The notes: generated by a model from the sequence alone, not told the origin. A stretch of 64,000 bases of DNA from Flavobacteriaceae bacterium NBU2977 (GCA_019931105.1 JAIOUW010000004.1:277015-341014), one strand, 5' to 3'. Shown: positions 44,901 through 57,300, counted from the first letter of the stretch. Numbers and translations: made by a program.

Positions 44901-46219
44901 CCTCTGAGCTTAAAATCGTAGATACCAAAACGGGTATTACTTTGAGTACCAATAACATTCCTTACGGGTCCACAATTTATATTAAGAATGGGGCCAAAGT
45001 AAGTAAAGGAGATACTATTTGTACATGGGATCCCTATAATGGTGTGATAGTTTCCGAATTCCCGGGTAAAATTGCTTATGAGAATATTGAGCAGGGAGTT
45101 ACGTATCAAGTGGAAATTGATGAACAGACCGGTTTTCAAGAAAAAGTTATTTCTGAATCGAGAAATAAGAAATTGATTCCGACCTTATTGATCAAGGACT
45201 CAAAAGATGAGGTTTTACGATCGTATAACCTTCCAGTCGGTTCACATATAATGGTCGATGATGGCGACGAGATCAAGGAGGGTAAAATTTTGGTAAAAAT
45301 TCCGCGTAAATCGGCCAAGGCCGGTGATATTACCGGAGGTCTTCCAAGGGTTACCGAATTGTTCGAGGCGAGAAACCCGTCGAACCCTGCAGTAGTTTCG
45401 GAAATTGATGGAGTTGTTTCCTTCGGAAAGATCAAAAGGGGTAATCGTGAGATTATCATCGAATCGAAATTGGGCGAGGTCAAAAAATACTTGGTCAAAC
45501 TATCCAATCAGATATTGGTTCAAGAAAATGACTACGTACGTGCTGGTATGCCATTGTCAGATGGGTCGATTACACCTGAAGATATCTTGGCTATCAAGGG
45601 CCCATCAGCGGTTCAACAGTATTTGGTTAACGAAGTACAAGAGGTTTATCGCCTTCAAGGTGTGAAAATAAATGATAAACATTTTGAGGTCGTTGTACGT
45701 CAAATGATGCGAAAGGTACGTATTGAAGATCCGGGAGATACGATTTTCTTGGAGAACCAATTGGTGCACAAAGATGATTTCATTGAGGAGAACGATGAAA
45801 TATTCGGTAAGAAAGTTGTATTGGATGCGGGAGAATCTGAAAATATCAAAGCTGGAATGATTATTACCGCAAGGGAATTGAGGGATGAGAATTCTATCTT
45901 GAAGAGGTCCGATAAGGTTTTGGCTACGGCAAGGGATGCGGTGGCCGCCACGGCGACACCTATACTTCAAGGAATTACACGTGCATCGCTACAAACAAAA
46001 TCGTTTATTTCGGCAGCTTCTTTCCAAGAAACGACCAAAGTATTGAACGAGGCCGCTGTAAGTGGCAAAGTCGATACCTTGGAAGGATTGAAGGAAAATG
46101 TAATCGTAGGCCACAAAATACCGGCGGGTACCGGTATGAGGGACTATGAGAACATTATCGTAGGCTCAAAGGAAGAATATGATGAGATCATGGCACGCAA
46201 AGAAGCCTTAAAATTCTAA
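41921..46219 (+). CDS. rpoC: DNA-directed RNA polymerase subunit beta'
   Basis: The 1432-residue subunit has the N-terminal zinc site ([20 protein letters not shown]), the catalytic [15 protein letters not shown] that holds three Mg2+-binding Asp residues, the bridge-helix/trigger-loop region and a second Cys cluster ([13 protein letters not shown]). The C-terminus is typical of Bacteroidota. Its SD sequence is unusual for this phylum. Confidence 0.98.
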   Translation: MARIHDNTPQKRFNKISIGLASPEAILAESRGEVLKPETINYRTHKPERDGLFCERIFGPVKDYECACGKYKRIRYRGIVCDRCGVEVTEKKVRRDRVGHINLVVPVAHIWYFRSLPNKIGYLLGLPSKKLDMIIYYERYVVIQPGIATGPEGEEIQKLDFLTEEEYLNIIESIPQENQYLEDSDPNKFIAKMGAECLIDLLARIDLKELSYELRHKANTETSKQRKTEALKRLQVVEALRESQDNRENRPEWMIMKVIPVIPPELRPLVPLDGGRFATSDLNDLYRRVIIRNNRLKRLVEIKAPEVILRNEKRMLQEAVDSLFDNTRKASAVKTESNRPLKSLSDSLKGKQGRFRQNLLGKRVDYSARSVIVVGPEMKLYECGLPKDMAAELYKPFVIRKLIERGIVKTVKSAKKIIDKKEPVVWDILENVLKGHPVLLNRAPTLHRLGIQAFQPKLIEGKAIRLHPLVCTAFNADFDGDQMAVHLPLGPEAILEAQLLMLASHNILNPANGSPITVPSQDMVLGLYYMTKERKSTPEVPILGEGLTFYSAEEVEIAFNEGKVNLNAGIKVRAKDFNEEGELVNQIIPTTVGRVLFNMEVPEQAGYINEVLNKKSLRDIIGKILSVTDVPTTADFLDKIKTMGYEFAFKGGLSFSLGDIIIPQEKHEMIADANGQVDGIMANYNMGLITNNERYNQVIDVWTSTNAMLTELAMKRIREDQQGFNSVYMMLDSGARGSKEQIRQLTGMRGLMAKPKKSTAGGGEIIENPILSNFKEGLSILEYFISTHGARKGLADTALKTADAGYLTRRLVDVSQDVIINIEDCETLRGVEVEALKKNEEIVESLGERILGRVSLHDVYNPLTEELLLSAGQEIMESDIKKIEDSPVEKIEVRSALTCEASKGICAKCYGRNLSTNKMVQRGEAVGVVAAQSIGEPGTQLTLRTFHVGGIAGNISEDNKLQVKFGGVAEIEDLRTVKGEDSEGKKADIVISRTSELKIVDTKTGITLSTNNIPYGSTIYIKNGAKVSKGDTICTWDPYNGVIVSEFPGKIAYENIEQGVTYQVEIDEQTGFQEKVISESRNKKLIPTLLIKDSKDEVLRSYNLPVGSHIMVDDGDEIKEGKILVKIPRKSAKAGDITGGLPRVTELFEARNPSNPAVVSEIDGVVSFGKIKRGNREIIIESKLGEVKKYLVKLSNQILVQENDYVRAGMPLSDGSITPEDILAIKGPSAVQQYLVNEVQEVYRLQGVKINDKHFEVVVRQMMRKVRIEDPGDTIFLENQLVHKDDFIEENDEIFGKKVVLDAGESENIKAGMIITARELRDENSILKRSDKVLATARDAVAATATPILQGITRASLQTKSFISAASFQETTKVLNEAAVSGKVDTLEGLKENVIVGHKIPAGTGMRDYENIIVGSKEEYDEIMARKEALKF

Positions 46220-46225
46220 AACCAC

Positions 46226-46259
46226 TAACCCTCGATATTTTTTATCGGGGGTTATTTTT
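46226..46259 (+). terminator. rpoC terminator
   Basis: TAACCCTCGATA pairs with TATCGGGGGTTA (12 bp with one G.U) across a T5 loop, followed by TTTTT. It lies 6 bp after the rpoC stop and 11 bp before the next gene, so the DUF3467 gene is read only by polymerase that escapes it or from a promoter inside rpoC. Confidence 0.85.
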
Positions 46260-46270
46260 AAGAGATCGGT

Positions 46271-46585
46271 ATGAGTAATAATAAAGAACAGGGCCAAAAA
46301 CAGATCAATATCGAACTAGATGAGAAAACGGCGGAGGGAATCTATTCTAACCTCGCTATCATCAACCATTCGGTATCTGAATTTGTGGTCGATTTTATAA
46401 GCATGATGCCAGGAGCGCCGAAGGCCAAGGTAAAGAGCCGTATTGTACTTACGCCTCAACATGCGAAGAAATTTCTAAAGGCGTTGAACGATAATGTAAG
46501 TCGTTTTGAAAAGGCCCATGGTACGATAAAAGATTATGAACAACCGCCCATACCCATCAATTTTGGGCCTACGGGAGAGGCCTAA
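46271..46585 (+). CDS. DUF3467 family protein
   Basis: The 104-residue protein fits DUF3467: QINIELDEKTAEGIYSNLAI with NHSVSEFVVDFISMMPG, then RIVLTPQHAKKFLKALNDNV and a Pro-rich tail (YEQPPIPINFGPTGEA). It is soluble, with no known function. It follows rpoC on the same strand behind a terminator, which could mean a link with RNA polymerase or only position. Confidence 0.88.
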   Translation: MSNNKEQGQKQINIELDEKTAEGIYSNLAIINHSVSEFVVDFISMMPGAPKAKVKSRIVLTPQHAKKFLKALNDNVSRFEKAHGTIKDYEQPPIPINFGPTGEA

Positions 46586-46619
46586 ACCATTTGATTGGTA
46601 ATTATTGCTGCTAGCATTG

Positions 46620-48209
46620 CTATTCAAACTCCGAGACCATATGTAGCTTTACCGAAGGATATTTCTGCTGTGTCATCTGTAACGAAAATTGAGAGTCGGC
46701 CAAAAACACCAATTGCCCTCTTTTGTCCTTCGCCAAGAACTTTTGTTTGACACGCCTGAATTCTTTGAACTCTTCATTCTTAAGATCGTCAGGGTCGACC
46801 CAACAGGCTTTGTAAATTGGAAAATTCTCGTAACTGCATTTGGCCCCGTACTCGTGCTCAAGCCGGTATTGAATGACCTCAAATTGTAAGGCCCCGACAG
46901 TACCGATAACTTTTCGGCCGTTCATTTCTAAGGTGAACAATTGGGCGACACCTTCGTCCATCAATTGGTCGATACCCTTATAGAGCTGTTTTGACTTCAT
47001 GGGATCGGCATTGTTGATGTACCTAAAATGCTCTGGTGAGAAGCTGGGTATTCCCTTGTAGTGCAATATTTCACCTTCGGTCAAGGTGTCGCCTATTTTA
47101 AAGTTTCCGGTATCATGTAATCCAACGATATCCCCCGGATAAGAAATATCGACGATTTCCTTTTTTTCCGCAAAAAAAGCATTCGGACTTGAAAACTTCA
47201 GTTTTTTATCTTGCCTTACGTGCAGGTAGGGCTTGTTTCGTTCAAAAGTTCCTGAAACAATTTTGACGAATGCCAGTCGATCCCGGTGTTTGGGATCCAT
47301 ATTGGCATGAATTTTAAAGACAAAACCGGTCATTTGTTTTTCATTTGCATTGACAAGACGCTCCTCTGCATTTTTGGCCCGGGGCGAGGGTGCGATATCC
47401 ACAAAACAGTCTAACAGTTCACGCACACCAAAATTGTTCAGTGCCGAACCGAAGAATACAGGTTGTTGCTCGCTTTTTGAATAAAGTTCTTTGTCAAAAG
47501 CAGGGTATACACCCTTTACCAGTTCTAGGTTTTCCCGTAATTGTTCAGCTGCCCCCGAACCGATTATTTTTTCCAGCTCTGAATTCTCAAGATTGTCGAA
47601 TGCGATGGTTTCCTCTATGTTTTTCTTACTGTCACCACTAAAAAGATTGATGTTCTTTTCGTATATGTTATAGATACCCTTAAAGTCATATCCCATTCCG
47701 ATCGGAAAGCTGAGCGGAGTGACCGAAAGTCCCAATTTTTGCTCCACTTCGTCCAAGAGATCGAAGGCATCTTTACCCTCTCGGTCCAACTTATTGATGA
47801 ATACGATAATGGGGATATTTCGCATACGACAGACTTCCACCAATTTTTCTGTCTGTTCCTCGACGCCTTTTGCAACATCGATGACCACGATTACACTATC
47901 TACAGCGGTAAGTGTTCGAAAAGTATCTTCGGCAAAGTCTTTGTGCCCGGGGGTATCGAGTATGTTTATTTTTTTATCCTTGTACAGAAAAGCCAATACG
48001 GATGTTGCCACTGAAATTCCCCTTTGCCGTTCGATTTCCATAAAATCGCTAGTGGCAGACTTCTTTATCTTATTGTTTTTTACGGCTCCGGCTTCTTGGA
48101 TCGCCCCACCGAAAAGCAGCAATTTTTCCGTTAAGGTAGTTTTGCCCGCATCAGGGTGCGAGATGATACCAAACGTTCTTCTTCTCTGAATTTCTTCGGT
48201 AAAACTCAT
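46620..48209 (-). CDS. prfC: peptide chain release factor 3
   Basis: The 529-residue GTPase recycles RF1/RF2 after termination. The P-loop is [16 protein letters not shown], switch II is [12 protein letters not shown], and NKLDREGKD gives guanine specificity; domains 2 and 3 follow (RF3-type C-terminus). I use the ATG at 48209 ([14 protein letters not shown]); an extra 20 upstream codons have no support. A TATTTTTG box lies at 48224-48231 upstream on the minus strand. It is convergent with the DUF3467 gene. Confidence 0.95.
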   Translation of the reverse strand: MSFTEEIQRRRTFGIISHPDAGKTTLTEKLLLFGGAIQEAGAVKNNKIKKSATSDFMEIERQRGISVATSVLAFLYKDKKINILDTPGHKDFAEDTFRTLTAVDSVIVVIDVAKGVEEQTEKLVEVCRMRNIPIIVFINKLDREGKDAFDLLDEVEQKLGLSVTPLSFPIGMGYDFKGIYNIYEKNINLFSGDSKKNIEETIAFDNLENSELEKIIGSGAAEQLRENLELVKGVYPAFDKELYSKSEQQPVFFGSALNNFGVRELLDCFVDIAPSPRAKNAEERLVNANEKQMTGFVFKIHANMDPKHRDRLAFVKIVSGTFERNKPYLHVRQDKKLKFSSPNAFFAEKKEIVDISYPGDIVGLHDTGNFKIGDTLTEGEILHYKGIPSFSPEHFRYINNADPMKSKQLYKGIDQLMDEGVAQLFTLEMNGRKVIGTVGALQFEVIQYRLEHEYGAKCSYENFPIYKACWVDPDDLKNEEFKEFRRVKQKFLAKDKRGQLVFLADSQFSLQMTQQKYPSVKLHMVSEFE

Positions 48210-48621
48210 GTACTGGTTTTGCGCAAAAATAACGCAAATAAAAGATATTCCTAGTGTTCGGTCGATCATTGCTATCGACTCTATACCCCGATGGTTTCTT
48301 TTAATTAACTGGTTGGAATAATGGTCTCATATAATCGTTGAACTACCATAATAATCGGTTTTCCGTAGTTTGTAAAAGTCTTTTTATTACAGAAGACCGT
48401 ATCTAATTAGGGTTTAATTTACACTTTGTCGAATTATATCGTTTTTAAAAGAGAATACCGCGTTTACGGTCGTTTAGCAGTTTGGAGATTGTTTATTTAG
48501 GTATATCTTAGCATTGAATCTAGAGTACTCCCAAATACTTACAAAGGCTTCTTCCTACAGGCCATGGTGATTGGTAACCCCATCTGTCTTACTAAAGACG
48601 GGTCTAAAATTGCTGACACTT

Positions 48622-51117
48622 ATGGAATTTTATACATCTACTCACTTTGGTTTCAAAAAATTGAAAAAGAGATACTCAGGTAGGCTGTTTTCGATTCTTT
48701 TTGTTGCTTTGACTTTTCAGATAAACGCATTTGGTGCGGCCATTGATGATTTATCATTTAATATGCTTGATTCCGACGGAGATGGAATTTTGGATTCGGT
48801 CGAGGACGAGAACATTGATGGTGATAATGATCCCAGTACCAATCCTACAGATACTGATGGTGACGCGATTCCCAATTATTTGGACATTGATTCGGATGAC
48901 GATGGTATTCTTGATAACGTAGAAGCACAGGGTTGGGCCGATTACATTGCTCCTTCAGGTGTAGATGCAAACGGTAATGGGCTTGATGATGCTTATGAAT
49001 TTCCAAGCGGCAATGGCTTAACACCAATAGATAGTGATGGTGGGGGTATTCCTGATTATTTGGACATTGATTCGGATATCGATGGTATTCGCGATAATAT
49101 CGAAGGACAGACTTTTATAGGTTATGTCGCGCCATCAGGGCTTGATGCCAATGCCAATGGACTCGATGATGCTTATGAAGGATCTTATGGTTTTGGTATC
49201 GACCCGATAAATACAGATAGTGATTTGTATCCTGACTATCGAGATTTCGACTCCGATGGCGATGGTATTAAGGATAAGGTAGAAGCACAAACTTCCGAGG
49301 GATATGTCCCTCCAATTGGCGATTCTAATGAAAATGACATTGATGATGCCTATGAAAACGGTCTAAATCCCATTGATACAGATGGTGACTCCGTTCCGGA
49401 TTATCGGGATTTGGATGCCGATAATGACGGTATCTTGGATAATCTTGAGTCCCAACCCTATGATTCTTACATAGCTCCAACGGGGTCTGATAATGACCAA
49501 AACGGCTTGGATGATATTTATGCCGATGGCATAGACCCCATCGACTCTGATGGTGATACAAAACCTGATTTTAGGGATATCGACTCTGAAAATGATGGTA
49601 TTCCTGATAACATTGAAGCTCAGACCACAACGGGCTATGTTTCTCCAAGCGGAAATGATGATGATGGTGATGGTCTGGATAATGCCTATGAAGGAACAGG
49701 GGATCAAGGTCTTACAGTGGTCAACACTGACGGGGCGGACGAGCCCGACTATCTTGACCGGGATACCGACAACGACACGGTCGCCGACAACAACGAGGGG
49801 AACGACTTCGACTACGACGGTGTCCCCGACTGGGCCTTCACGGGCACGGATACCGATGGCGACGGACTTGACGACGGCTACGAGGGCAGCGACGTGGACG
49901 ACGGCTTCGATGTGAACGACGAGATCGACGACCCTGCGACGGACCTTCCCGATACCGATGGTACGGAGGACGTGAACTATAGGGACATCGACGACGACGG
50001 CGACGGCATCGACACGCCCGACGAGGACGCCGACGGCGACGGCGACCCGACCAACGACGACACCGACGGTGACGGCACGCCCGACTACCTAGATCCCGAT
50101 ACGGCTCCCGAGACGGACACGGATGGCGACGGGGTACCCGACACGGTGGACCTCGACGATGACAACGACGGGATATTGGATACGACCGAGGACCCCGACC
50201 TCGATGGCGACGGGGATCCATTGACGGATCCGTTGGACAGTGACGGCGACGGCTACCCGAACCATCTTGACATCGATTCTGACAACGACGGCATACCTGA
50301 TAACGTTGAGGCGCAGACCACCGATGGCTACATCGCCCCGAACGATGACGACGAGGCGACCTATGCCGCGAACGACGGGGTAAACTCGGCATATCCCGAT
50401 GGTCTGGACCCTGTCAACACTGATGGGGCGGACGAGCCCGACTATCTTGACCGGGATACCGACAACGACACGGTCGCCGACAACAACGAGGGGAACGACT
50501 TCGACTACGACGGTGTCCCCGACTGGGCCTTCACGGGCACGGATACCGATGGCGACGGACTTGACGACGGCTACGAGGGCAGCGACGTGGACGACGGCTT
50601 CGATGTGAACGACGAGATCGACGACCCTGCGACGGACCTTCCCGATACCGATGGTACGGAGGACGTGAACTATAGGGACATCGACGACGACGGCGACGGC
50701 ATCGACACGCCCGACGAGGACGCCGACGGCGACGGCGACCCGACCAACGACGACACCGACGGTGACGGCACGCCAGATTACCTAGATCCAATCGATGATA
50801 CGCCAGAAGAATTCGATATTGAAGTAAATCAGATTGTTAGTCCGAATAGCGATGGTAAAAATGACTTTTTATTCATTCGAGGCTTGGAAAAAATTCAAAG
50901 TAGTTCATTGAAAATTTTCAACCGTTGGGGAGTTGCCGTATATGAAGGAGAAAATTATAATAATCAGAACAATGTTTTCGATGGCAGATCAAAAGGAAGG
51001 TCTACGGTTAACTCAGATGAGTACCTTCCTGCGGGGGTTTATTTTTATATCTTTGAGTACGTTACGGTTGACGGACAAAATGTAACAGACTCTGAATATC
51101 TTTATATAAGTAGATAG
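48622..51117 (+). CDS. T9SS type B cargo protein with Ca2+-binding thrombospondin type 3-like repeats
   Basis: The 831-residue protein (ATG 48622; a TTG at 48571 would add 17 codons) has a signal region near residues 20-40, then many DxDxDG(I/V)xD repeats ([20 protein letters not shown] type) that should bind calcium, and ends in a type B C-terminal sorting domain ([43 protein letters not shown]). It is probably exported by T9SS and attached to the surface. The part at 49720-50774 is strongly GC-rich with GAC/GGC codons, while its ends use GAT/GGT, and contains a 362-bp exact duplicate. Next downstream are PorP/SprF and OmpA/PD40 genes. Confidence 0.88.
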   Translation: MEFYTSTHFGFKKLKKRYSGRLFSILFVALTFQINAFGAAIDDLSFNMLDSDGDGILDSVEDENIDGDNDPSTNPTDTDGDAIPNYLDIDSDDDGILDNVEAQGWADYIAPSGVDANGNGLDDAYEFPSGNGLTPIDSDGGGIPDYLDIDSDIDGIRDNIEGQTFIGYVAPSGLDANANGLDDAYEGSYGFGIDPINTDSDLYPDYRDFDSDGDGIKDKVEAQTSEGYVPPIGDSNENDIDDAYENGLNPIDTDGDSVPDYRDLDADNDGILDNLESQPYDSYIAPTGSDNDQNGLDDIYADGIDPIDSDGDTKPDFRDIDSENDGIPDNIEAQTTTGYVSPSGNDDDGDGLDNAYEGTGDQGLTVVNTDGADEPDYLDRDTDNDTVADNNEGNDFDYDGVPDWAFTGTDTDGDGLDDGYEGSDVDDGFDVNDEIDDPATDLPDTDGTEDVNYRDIDDDGDGIDTPDEDADGDGDPTNDDTDGDGTPDYLDPDTAPETDTDGDGVPDTVDLDDDNDGILDTTEDPDLDGDGDPLTDPLDSDGDGYPNHLDIDSDNDGIPDNVEAQTTDGYIAPNDDDEATYAANDGVNSAYPDGLDPVNTDGADEPDYLDRDTDNDTVADNNEGNDFDYDGVPDWAFTGTDTDGDGLDDGYEGSDVDDGFDVNDEIDDPATDLPDTDGTEDVNYRDIDDDGDGIDTPDEDADGDGDPTNDDTDGDGTPDYLDPIDDTPEEFDIEVNQIVSPNSDGKNDFLFIRGLEKIQSSSLKIFNRWGVAVYEGENYNNQNNVFDGRSKGRSTVNSDEYLPAGVYFYIFEYVTVDGQNVTDSEYLYISR
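49720..50081 (+). repeat. first copy of a 362-bp direct repeat inside the TSP3 gene
   Basis: By eye this copy is identical to 50413-50774 except for one base early on (GACGGGG against GATGGGG). Offset 693 bp (231 codons) keeps the reading frame. The block is much richer in G+C than the gene's ends. Confidence 0.9.
50413..50774 (+). repeat. second copy of the 362-bp direct repeat
   Basis: Near-identical copy of 49720-50081. Sequence similarity stops abruptly at CGCC (50774), after which the codon use returns to AT-rich. Confidence 0.9.
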
Positions 51118-51133
51118 ATAATACAGATTGACC

Positions 51134-52087
51134 ATGATCATTAAAATGAAGTACCTACTATTGTTAGTGTCTTTACTTGTTATTCCTATGTTGGCCAGTG
51201 CACAACAAGATGCACAGTATACCCAATATATGTTCAATACCATGAGCGTGAATCCTGCATATGCAGGTTCAAGGGGACAACTTAGCATAGCGGCACTTTA
51301 TCGTTCGCAGTGGGCGGGACTGGAAGGTGCCCCAAAATCACAAACTTTGAACCTTCATTCACCTATTAGAAATAGTAAAGTAGGGTATGGGCTTTCCGTT
51401 GTAAACGATAATATTGGTGATGGTACGGTACAAGAAACATATTTTGATGCTGTTATTTCGTATACTGTAGATGTTTCCTTGGAAGGAAAACTATCGTTCG
51501 GTTTAAAAGTTGGGGGTAATTTGTTGAACCTTGATTTTTCTGGTCTGCGAAACTTTGACGCCGAACCAGTGGCCACGGACAATATCGAAAATAAATTTTC
51601 TCCGAACGTAGGTCTTGGTATGTACTATCATACAAATAAATATTATTTAGGGCTATCGGCGCCCAATCTCTTACAGACCGAACATTTCGATAATTCGCAA
51701 AGAGATGCCAACAGTGTTCAGTTTTTATCGAAGGAGCGGATCAATTTTTATTTGATAACGGGCTATGTTTTTGACCTGAACAACAATTTTAAGTTTAAGC
51801 CGGCACTTTTGACAAAAGTGGTAGGAGGTGCCCCGCTACAAGTCGATGTTTCGGCGAACTTCATGTACGACGATAGATTCACTTTTGGTGCCGCCTATCG
51901 GTGGGATGCGGCCTTGAGTGCAATGGCCGGATTCCAAATTTCAGATCAGTTCATGTTGGGCCTTGCATATGATAGGGAGACTACCGAATTAGGGGGTACA
52001 CAGTTCAATGACGGTTCTTTCGAAGTATTCTTGCGATTTGAATTGGTAAAATCGTTTCAAAGATTGGTATCTCCGCGTTTCTTTTAA
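51134..52087 (+). CDS. PorP/SprF family type IX secretion system membrane protein
   Basis: The 317-residue protein has a signal peptide (MKYLLLLVSLLVIPMLASAQ) and the family start QQDAQYTQYMFNTMSVNPAY followed by AGSRGQLSIAALYRSQW. It is an outer-membrane beta-barrel of the SprF/PorP type; such proteins are needed for secretion or surface anchoring of type B sorting-domain proteins such as the one encoded 16 bp upstream. The start is either ATG 51134 or ATG 51146. Confidence 0.94.
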   Translation: MIIKMKYLLLLVSLLVIPMLASAQQDAQYTQYMFNTMSVNPAYAGSRGQLSIAALYRSQWAGLEGAPKSQTLNLHSPIRNSKVGYGLSVVNDNIGDGTVQETYFDAVISYTVDVSLEGKLSFGLKVGGNLLNLDFSGLRNFDAEPVATDNIENKFSPNVGLGMYYHTNKYYLGLSAPNLLQTEHFDNSQRDANSVQFLSKERINFYLITGYVFDLNNNFKFKPALLTKVVGGAPLQVDVSANFMYDDRFTFGAAYRWDAALSAMAGFQISDQFMLGLAYDRETTELGGTQFNDGSFEVFLRFELVKSFQRLVSPRFF

Positions 52088-52098
52088 TTCAGGTGACC

Positions 52099-54042
52099 AT
52101 GAAGAAAAAATTACACTTACTTATAATCGTAACGGCGCATTTGATTACGACGGTTGTTGTTGCACAAGAGCGACTGGTTAACAAGGCGAATGAGCAGTAT
52201 CAGGATTATTCCTTTAGTCCAGCGATCGATATATACAAAAGAGTGCTTGAAAAAGGCTATGTTTCTGCCGACCTGCTCAAGAAACTTGGTAATTCATACT
52301 ACTTCAATGCCGATTACGATGAAGCTGCCCAAACCTATAAAAGATTGGTCGAGGAATATCCTGCCGATGTGGGTCCAGAATATTATTTCAGGTACTCCCA
52401 GACCCTAAAGACTCTTGGAAATTACAAGGACTCTAATGATATGATGGCCAAATTCATGGAAATTACTACCAATGATATGAGGGCTTCCGCGTTTAAAGAT
52501 GAAAAGGATTATTTGGACGAAATAAGGGAAAATTCGGGGCGATACGATATTGAACAGTTTCAGTATAATTCCCCTTATTCTGATTTCGCGCCGTCATTTT
52601 ACAAAGAAGGACTGATTTTTTCGTCCGATAGAGACACGGGCAACTTGGCGCGCTACCGGCATACTTGGAATTCAAAAGACTTTCTCGATCTTTACAAAGT
52701 TGATGCCGATTCGATATCGACCAATACCGTGGTCAAGATCGGTGAAGAGGTAAATACGCGATTACACGAGTCGACCTCGATTACAACTTTAGACGGGAGC
52801 ACTTTGTATTTTACCAGAAATAATTTTAAGGATGGAAAATATATCAAAGACGAAAACGGGGTAATAAGGTTAAAGATATTGAGTGCAACGCTTTCCGATG
52901 ATGGAAAGTGGACAAACGTGAATGAGCTTCCGTTCAACAGTGATTCATATTCCACTGCGCACCCCGCCTTGAGTCCTGACGAAAAAACTTTGTTCTTTGC
53001 TTCCGATATGCCCGGTACTTTGGGAGAATCTGATATTTTTAGGGTTGAGATCAATGAAGATGGAACGTTTGGAACTCCTGAAAATCTAGGAAAAACTGTC
53101 AATACCGAGGCCCGAGAAACATTTCCCTTTGTAACCGCTGAGGAAATTCTATATTTTTCTTCAGATGGACACCCTGGTTTGGGCGGTTTGGATGTTTTTG
53201 CAACGAAAATCAAAGACGAACTTTTCGATAGATCTGTTGTAAATGTTGGTGGGCCGGTCAATAGTCAAATGGATGATTTTACGTTTATCTTCAATGAAGA
53301 AACAAGAAAGGGGTATTTCGCTTCCAACCGTTCCGAGGGACTAGGTGCCGACGATATCTATGGTTTTTTGGAGACTACTCCTCTTGAGCTCGACTGTAAT
53401 CAGGCAATTACAGGTACGGTAAGGGACAAGATTTCAAACGAGGTGTTGGTAGGCGCTACGGTTAAGGTAATCGATGAGGAAAACAAGGAGGTCTCTTCGG
53501 CCATTACCGATTCTGAAGGTAATTATGTGCTTTCGATCGATTGTGATAGAGGCAATTTTGTTAGGGCGACCATGCAAGGGTACGTGCCATCTGAGGAGTA
53601 TTTGACAAAATCTGATGGCAAGCCCAGAATAATCGATTTTTATTTGGAAAGGGACAGGGTCACTGCAGGTTTTGGTGACGATCTGGCCAAACTTTTGCAG
53701 TTGAGTACTATATACTTTGACTTTGACAAATATAATATCCGTAAAGATTCTGAGATCGAGGTCGAAAAAGTGATTGCCGCCATGGAAAAGTACCCAAGCC
53801 TAAAGATTAAGGTGAATTCACATACCGATAGTCGCGGCCGTGACTCGTACAATCTTTGGCTATCTCAGAAACGTGCTGAATCCACGGTTAATTATATGAT
53901 TGCCAAGGGTATTTCTGCTAATCGTCTTCAGGGTGAAGGTTTTGGGGAAACCAAATTGGTGAACGGGTGTAAAAACGGGGTTCGGTGTTCCGCAAAAGAA
54001 CATGAACTGAACAGAAGATCGGAGTTTATTATCATGGAGTAA
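52099..54042 (+). CDS. OmpA family protein with TPR, PD40 and regulatory-like domains
   Basis: The 647-residue protein has a signal peptide (ending VVVAQ), N-terminal TPR-like helices (about 25-130), WD40-like PD40 propeller repeats (about 165-420; TAHPALSPDEKTLFFASDMPG, ILYFSSDGHPGLGGLD), a carboxypeptidase-regulatory-like domain (about 435-520) and a C-terminal OmpA domain (about 540-647; IYFDFDKYNIR, SHTDSRGRDSYN, NRRSEFIIME) that binds peptidoglycan. It follows sprF-like by 11 bp; the trio resembles T9SS-associated operons. I prefer the ATG at 52099 over a GTG two codons earlier. Confidence 0.93.
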   Translation: MKKKLHLLIIVTAHLITTVVVAQERLVNKANEQYQDYSFSPAIDIYKRVLEKGYVSADLLKKLGNSYYFNADYDEAAQTYKRLVEEYPADVGPEYYFRYSQTLKTLGNYKDSNDMMAKFMEITTNDMRASAFKDEKDYLDEIRENSGRYDIEQFQYNSPYSDFAPSFYKEGLIFSSDRDTGNLARYRHTWNSKDFLDLYKVDADSISTNTVVKIGEEVNTRLHESTSITTLDGSTLYFTRNNFKDGKYIKDENGVIRLKILSATLSDDGKWTNVNELPFNSDSYSTAHPALSPDEKTLFFASDMPGTLGESDIFRVEINEDGTFGTPENLGKTVNTEARETFPFVTAEEILYFSSDGHPGLGGLDVFATKIKDELFDRSVVNVGGPVNSQMDDFTFIFNEETRKGYFASNRSEGLGADDIYGFLETTPLELDCNQAITGTVRDKISNEVLVGATVKVIDEENKEVSSAITDSEGNYVLSIDCDRGNFVRATMQGYVPSEEYLTKSDGKPRIIDFYLERDRVTAGFGDDLAKLLQLSTIYFDFDKYNIRKDSEIEVEKVIAAMEKYPSLKIKVNSHTDSRGRDSYNLWLSQKRAESTVNYMIAKGISANRLQGEGFGETKLVNGCKNGVRCSAKEHELNRRSEFIIME

Positions 54043-54062
54043 ATGTAATACCGCACACTGTT

Positions 54063-54093
54063 AAAAAGTGACCATTTAATGGTCACTTTTTTT
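54063..54093 (+). terminator. terminator after the OmpA gene
   Basis: AAAAGTGACCATT and AATGGTCACTTTT form a perfect stem followed by more T. It ends the cargo protein-sprF-ompA unit. Confidence 0.9.
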
Positions 54094-54319
54094 ATGATTC
54101 ATATAGATGTTTGTTTTTATCCTCAAGCTTTTAAGAATGCCAAACACCATTTTTATGGCGTTTCACTAGTATTTCAGGACACTATACAACAAATTTTAGA
54201 GCAGAAATACTTTGAATGCTATCTTGCCTGATCAATAATGGTAAATATCATTTATTAAAACTATTGTAATCTTGATTTCCAAATAGAATAATCCAGCATA
54301 GAAGTCCGTAGCATCTATT

Positions 54320-57300
54320 ATGAGGAGTTTTTTCAAATTATTATTCTTTACTTTGTTTCTGGTACCTTCCGTTGCTTGGTCGCAAGTCAATATCACCATC
54401 GAAGTGAATTGGCCCAGTTGGTCTTCCGAAAATAGGGTGATTTTTAGAGATCCCTCAAATACACAGATCGGAGCATCCATTTGTAACCCGGCAGCATGTT
54501 TTAACGGTGCAGGGAACAATTCATATAATAATATAGGTAGCCCCGCTTCCTATCCGGGGATAGCACTGGGAACAGGCTATTCTTTATTATTGCAAGACAC
54601 TTGGGGTGATGGCTGGAACGGCACGAACCCTTATGTCAGAGTCTATCAAGACGGAGTTGCTATTGTTGAGACCAGCTTGACAGGCGGTACCAGTGCTGTG
54701 GTGACGTTCGACATTGTGGCCAACCCTATCCCTTTCAACCAAAACTTGATCCTTTTTGAAGAGTTTGACGGATATATCGGTTATACTTCAACGGGTAATA
54801 CCCTTAGGGCGGCCAGCAACACTAGCAATGCCTGCTCTATTTTGACATCTTCCAGTAATACACTCACGTCGGCCATACCGGCCGGAGGAACTATTGACAG
54901 AGCTTATTTGTACTGGGCACATTCCGGTGACACTGCGGACACTCAAGTGACTTTTGAGGGCAATACGATTACGGCCGACAGAACTTATGGTTCGGCAATT
55001 ACCAATCGTAACTTCTTTGGTAGTGTGAGCGACGTGACCGATATTATAGCGGGAATAACGGACCCATCGACAAATGTTTTTGACTTTTCTGGTCTGACGA
55101 TTGATACTTCCAGTAAATATTGTAATAGTGCTACGGTAATGGGTGGTTGGAGTTTGATTGTCTTCTACACCGATTTAAGTTTACCGGCTTCAACGATTAA
55201 CCTTTATGAGGGTTTTCATGGTGAGAGCAACTCATCATCGACCTATACCTTGGACGGATTTTTTGCTATTGGTGCTAGTGGTTCAAAAACGACCGCCTTA
55301 TCCTGGGAGGGAGACCAAACCCTCAGTAACAATGAAGGACTCACCGTAACGACAGGATTGGGAACTTTTCCTTTGGTGGGTGATGGAGACAACACACTTG
55401 GCAATGCCAACCCCTTTAACTCGACCATTTTTGACAATACTGGAGCAATGACCGTCAACAATACAAATGCCCATGGCATGGATCTCGACACCTACGATGT
55501 TTCGGCATTTATACAGCCAGGGGAAACTTCGGTTACCACGAACATACAATCCGGTCAAGACTTTGTGATTCTCAATGCCGTTGTGCTAAAAGTACCATCT
55601 AACTTGATAACCGGTTTCGTTTTTGAAGATGTTGACTATGGTGGCGGGCCAGGTAGAAACTTGACGGCCTCTTCTGGAGTTCCCATTCCCAATACTACAG
55701 TTGAAATGTATAATAGTGGAGGCACTTTGATCCAATCGACCACGACCGATGCCACGGGAAGATACGTATTTGCCGGAATGGCCAATGGGCTATATAATGT
55801 GAGGGTAGTAAACGAAAGTGTTAGGTCTACAAGAGGGGGTGGCACCGGGTGTACCGACTGCATTCCTGTACAGACCTTTAGAAAGAATTACTTGTTGAGC
55901 ACTTTGACCGATGTGACCAATGAGGTCGGTGGCGCTAACCCATCAGGATCCGATCCCGCGGCAGGTACACTTGCGGGGGCCCAAACGGTAGCATCGGTAA
56001 CCATACTCAATGAAGGAGTCGCCGGACTTGATTTTGGATTTAATTTCAATACCATAGTAAACACCAATGAAGACGGTCAGGGCTCTTTGGAACAGTTTAT
56101 TGTAAATTCAAATGCCTTGGCCGAGACCGGAATGGACATAGAGGCCAACAGTATATTTGATCCAATAGCTGGAACAGATGTTTCGATTTTTATGATACCT
56201 CCGACAGGAGATCCATTGGGCAGAACGGCCGATTCAAATTACGCAAGCGGATTTTTTGACATTTCGATTTCAAACGGAAACCCAATGACCGCTATTACCG
56301 ATAATAATACTTGGATCGATGGAAGAACGCAAACGGCCTATTCGGGAGATACAAATACTGGAACTATCGGAGCTGGTGGTTCGCCGGTCGGAACTTCGGC
56401 CGTTTCACTTCCTACGTATGACCTACCTGAAATACAGGTACATCGCGACGGTGGAGACGTGTTCAAGATAAATGCAAATAACGGCATTGTCCGTAATTTG
56501 GCCGTTTATGCAAATGACAACTCAGGTATCAGGCTAGAAGGGGGATCAACCAATGTAATTGCAAATCTAATCGGAGTCAATGCATTAGGCAGTAATGCAG
56601 GTAACATTAGTTATGGAATCGAGGTCATTGACGGAGAAAATACAATAGAGGGTAACTATATCGCCACAAACTCGGATACGGCCGTTTGGATTGAAGACAG
56701 TATATCGACAACAATACAGAATAATCATATAACTTCGAATGGTGATGCCCCTTGTGATGATAATATAACAATAATAGGTGGTACCGGTATCGTTATTCAA
56801 CATAACCTGATTGAAAATGCAGCGGCATTGGGTATAGATGGTGACGATATATCGGGAAATATAATTATTTCCGAAAATACGATTACTGGCTCGGGTCGGG
56901 ATGGAGGTAGTTGTTCGGGAAACATTGAAAATGCAGGCATATTGCTAGATGGTGATAATTCATCGATTTCCAACAATATTATAGCCTCCAATGGGGGCCC
57001 TGGACTTGTTTTGGCGGGGGGTAACACCTCGGGCAACCTGATTTCCCAAAATTCGTTTTATGCGAATGGTACTTCTAGCCCGGCCTTGGGAATCGATTTG
57101 GATCTGTCGGACGGAATCGGTGACGGGGTCACGCTCAATGACAACGGGGATACCGATAATGGACCTAATGGAGCGATGAACTTTCCCATTATTTCAGGGG
57201 CATTCGTGAGTGGCACCAACATAGTTATAGAAGGTTGGTCCAGACCGGGGGCGACCATTGAGGTTTTTCATAGCGACATTAATGAGGGTACCGCATCTGT

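Noticed and set aside
49838..50791. Arg/Ser-rich antisense frames opposite the TSP3 repeat block
   Set aside because: They are complements of GAC/GGC-rich codons and have the low-complexity composition expected of shadows.
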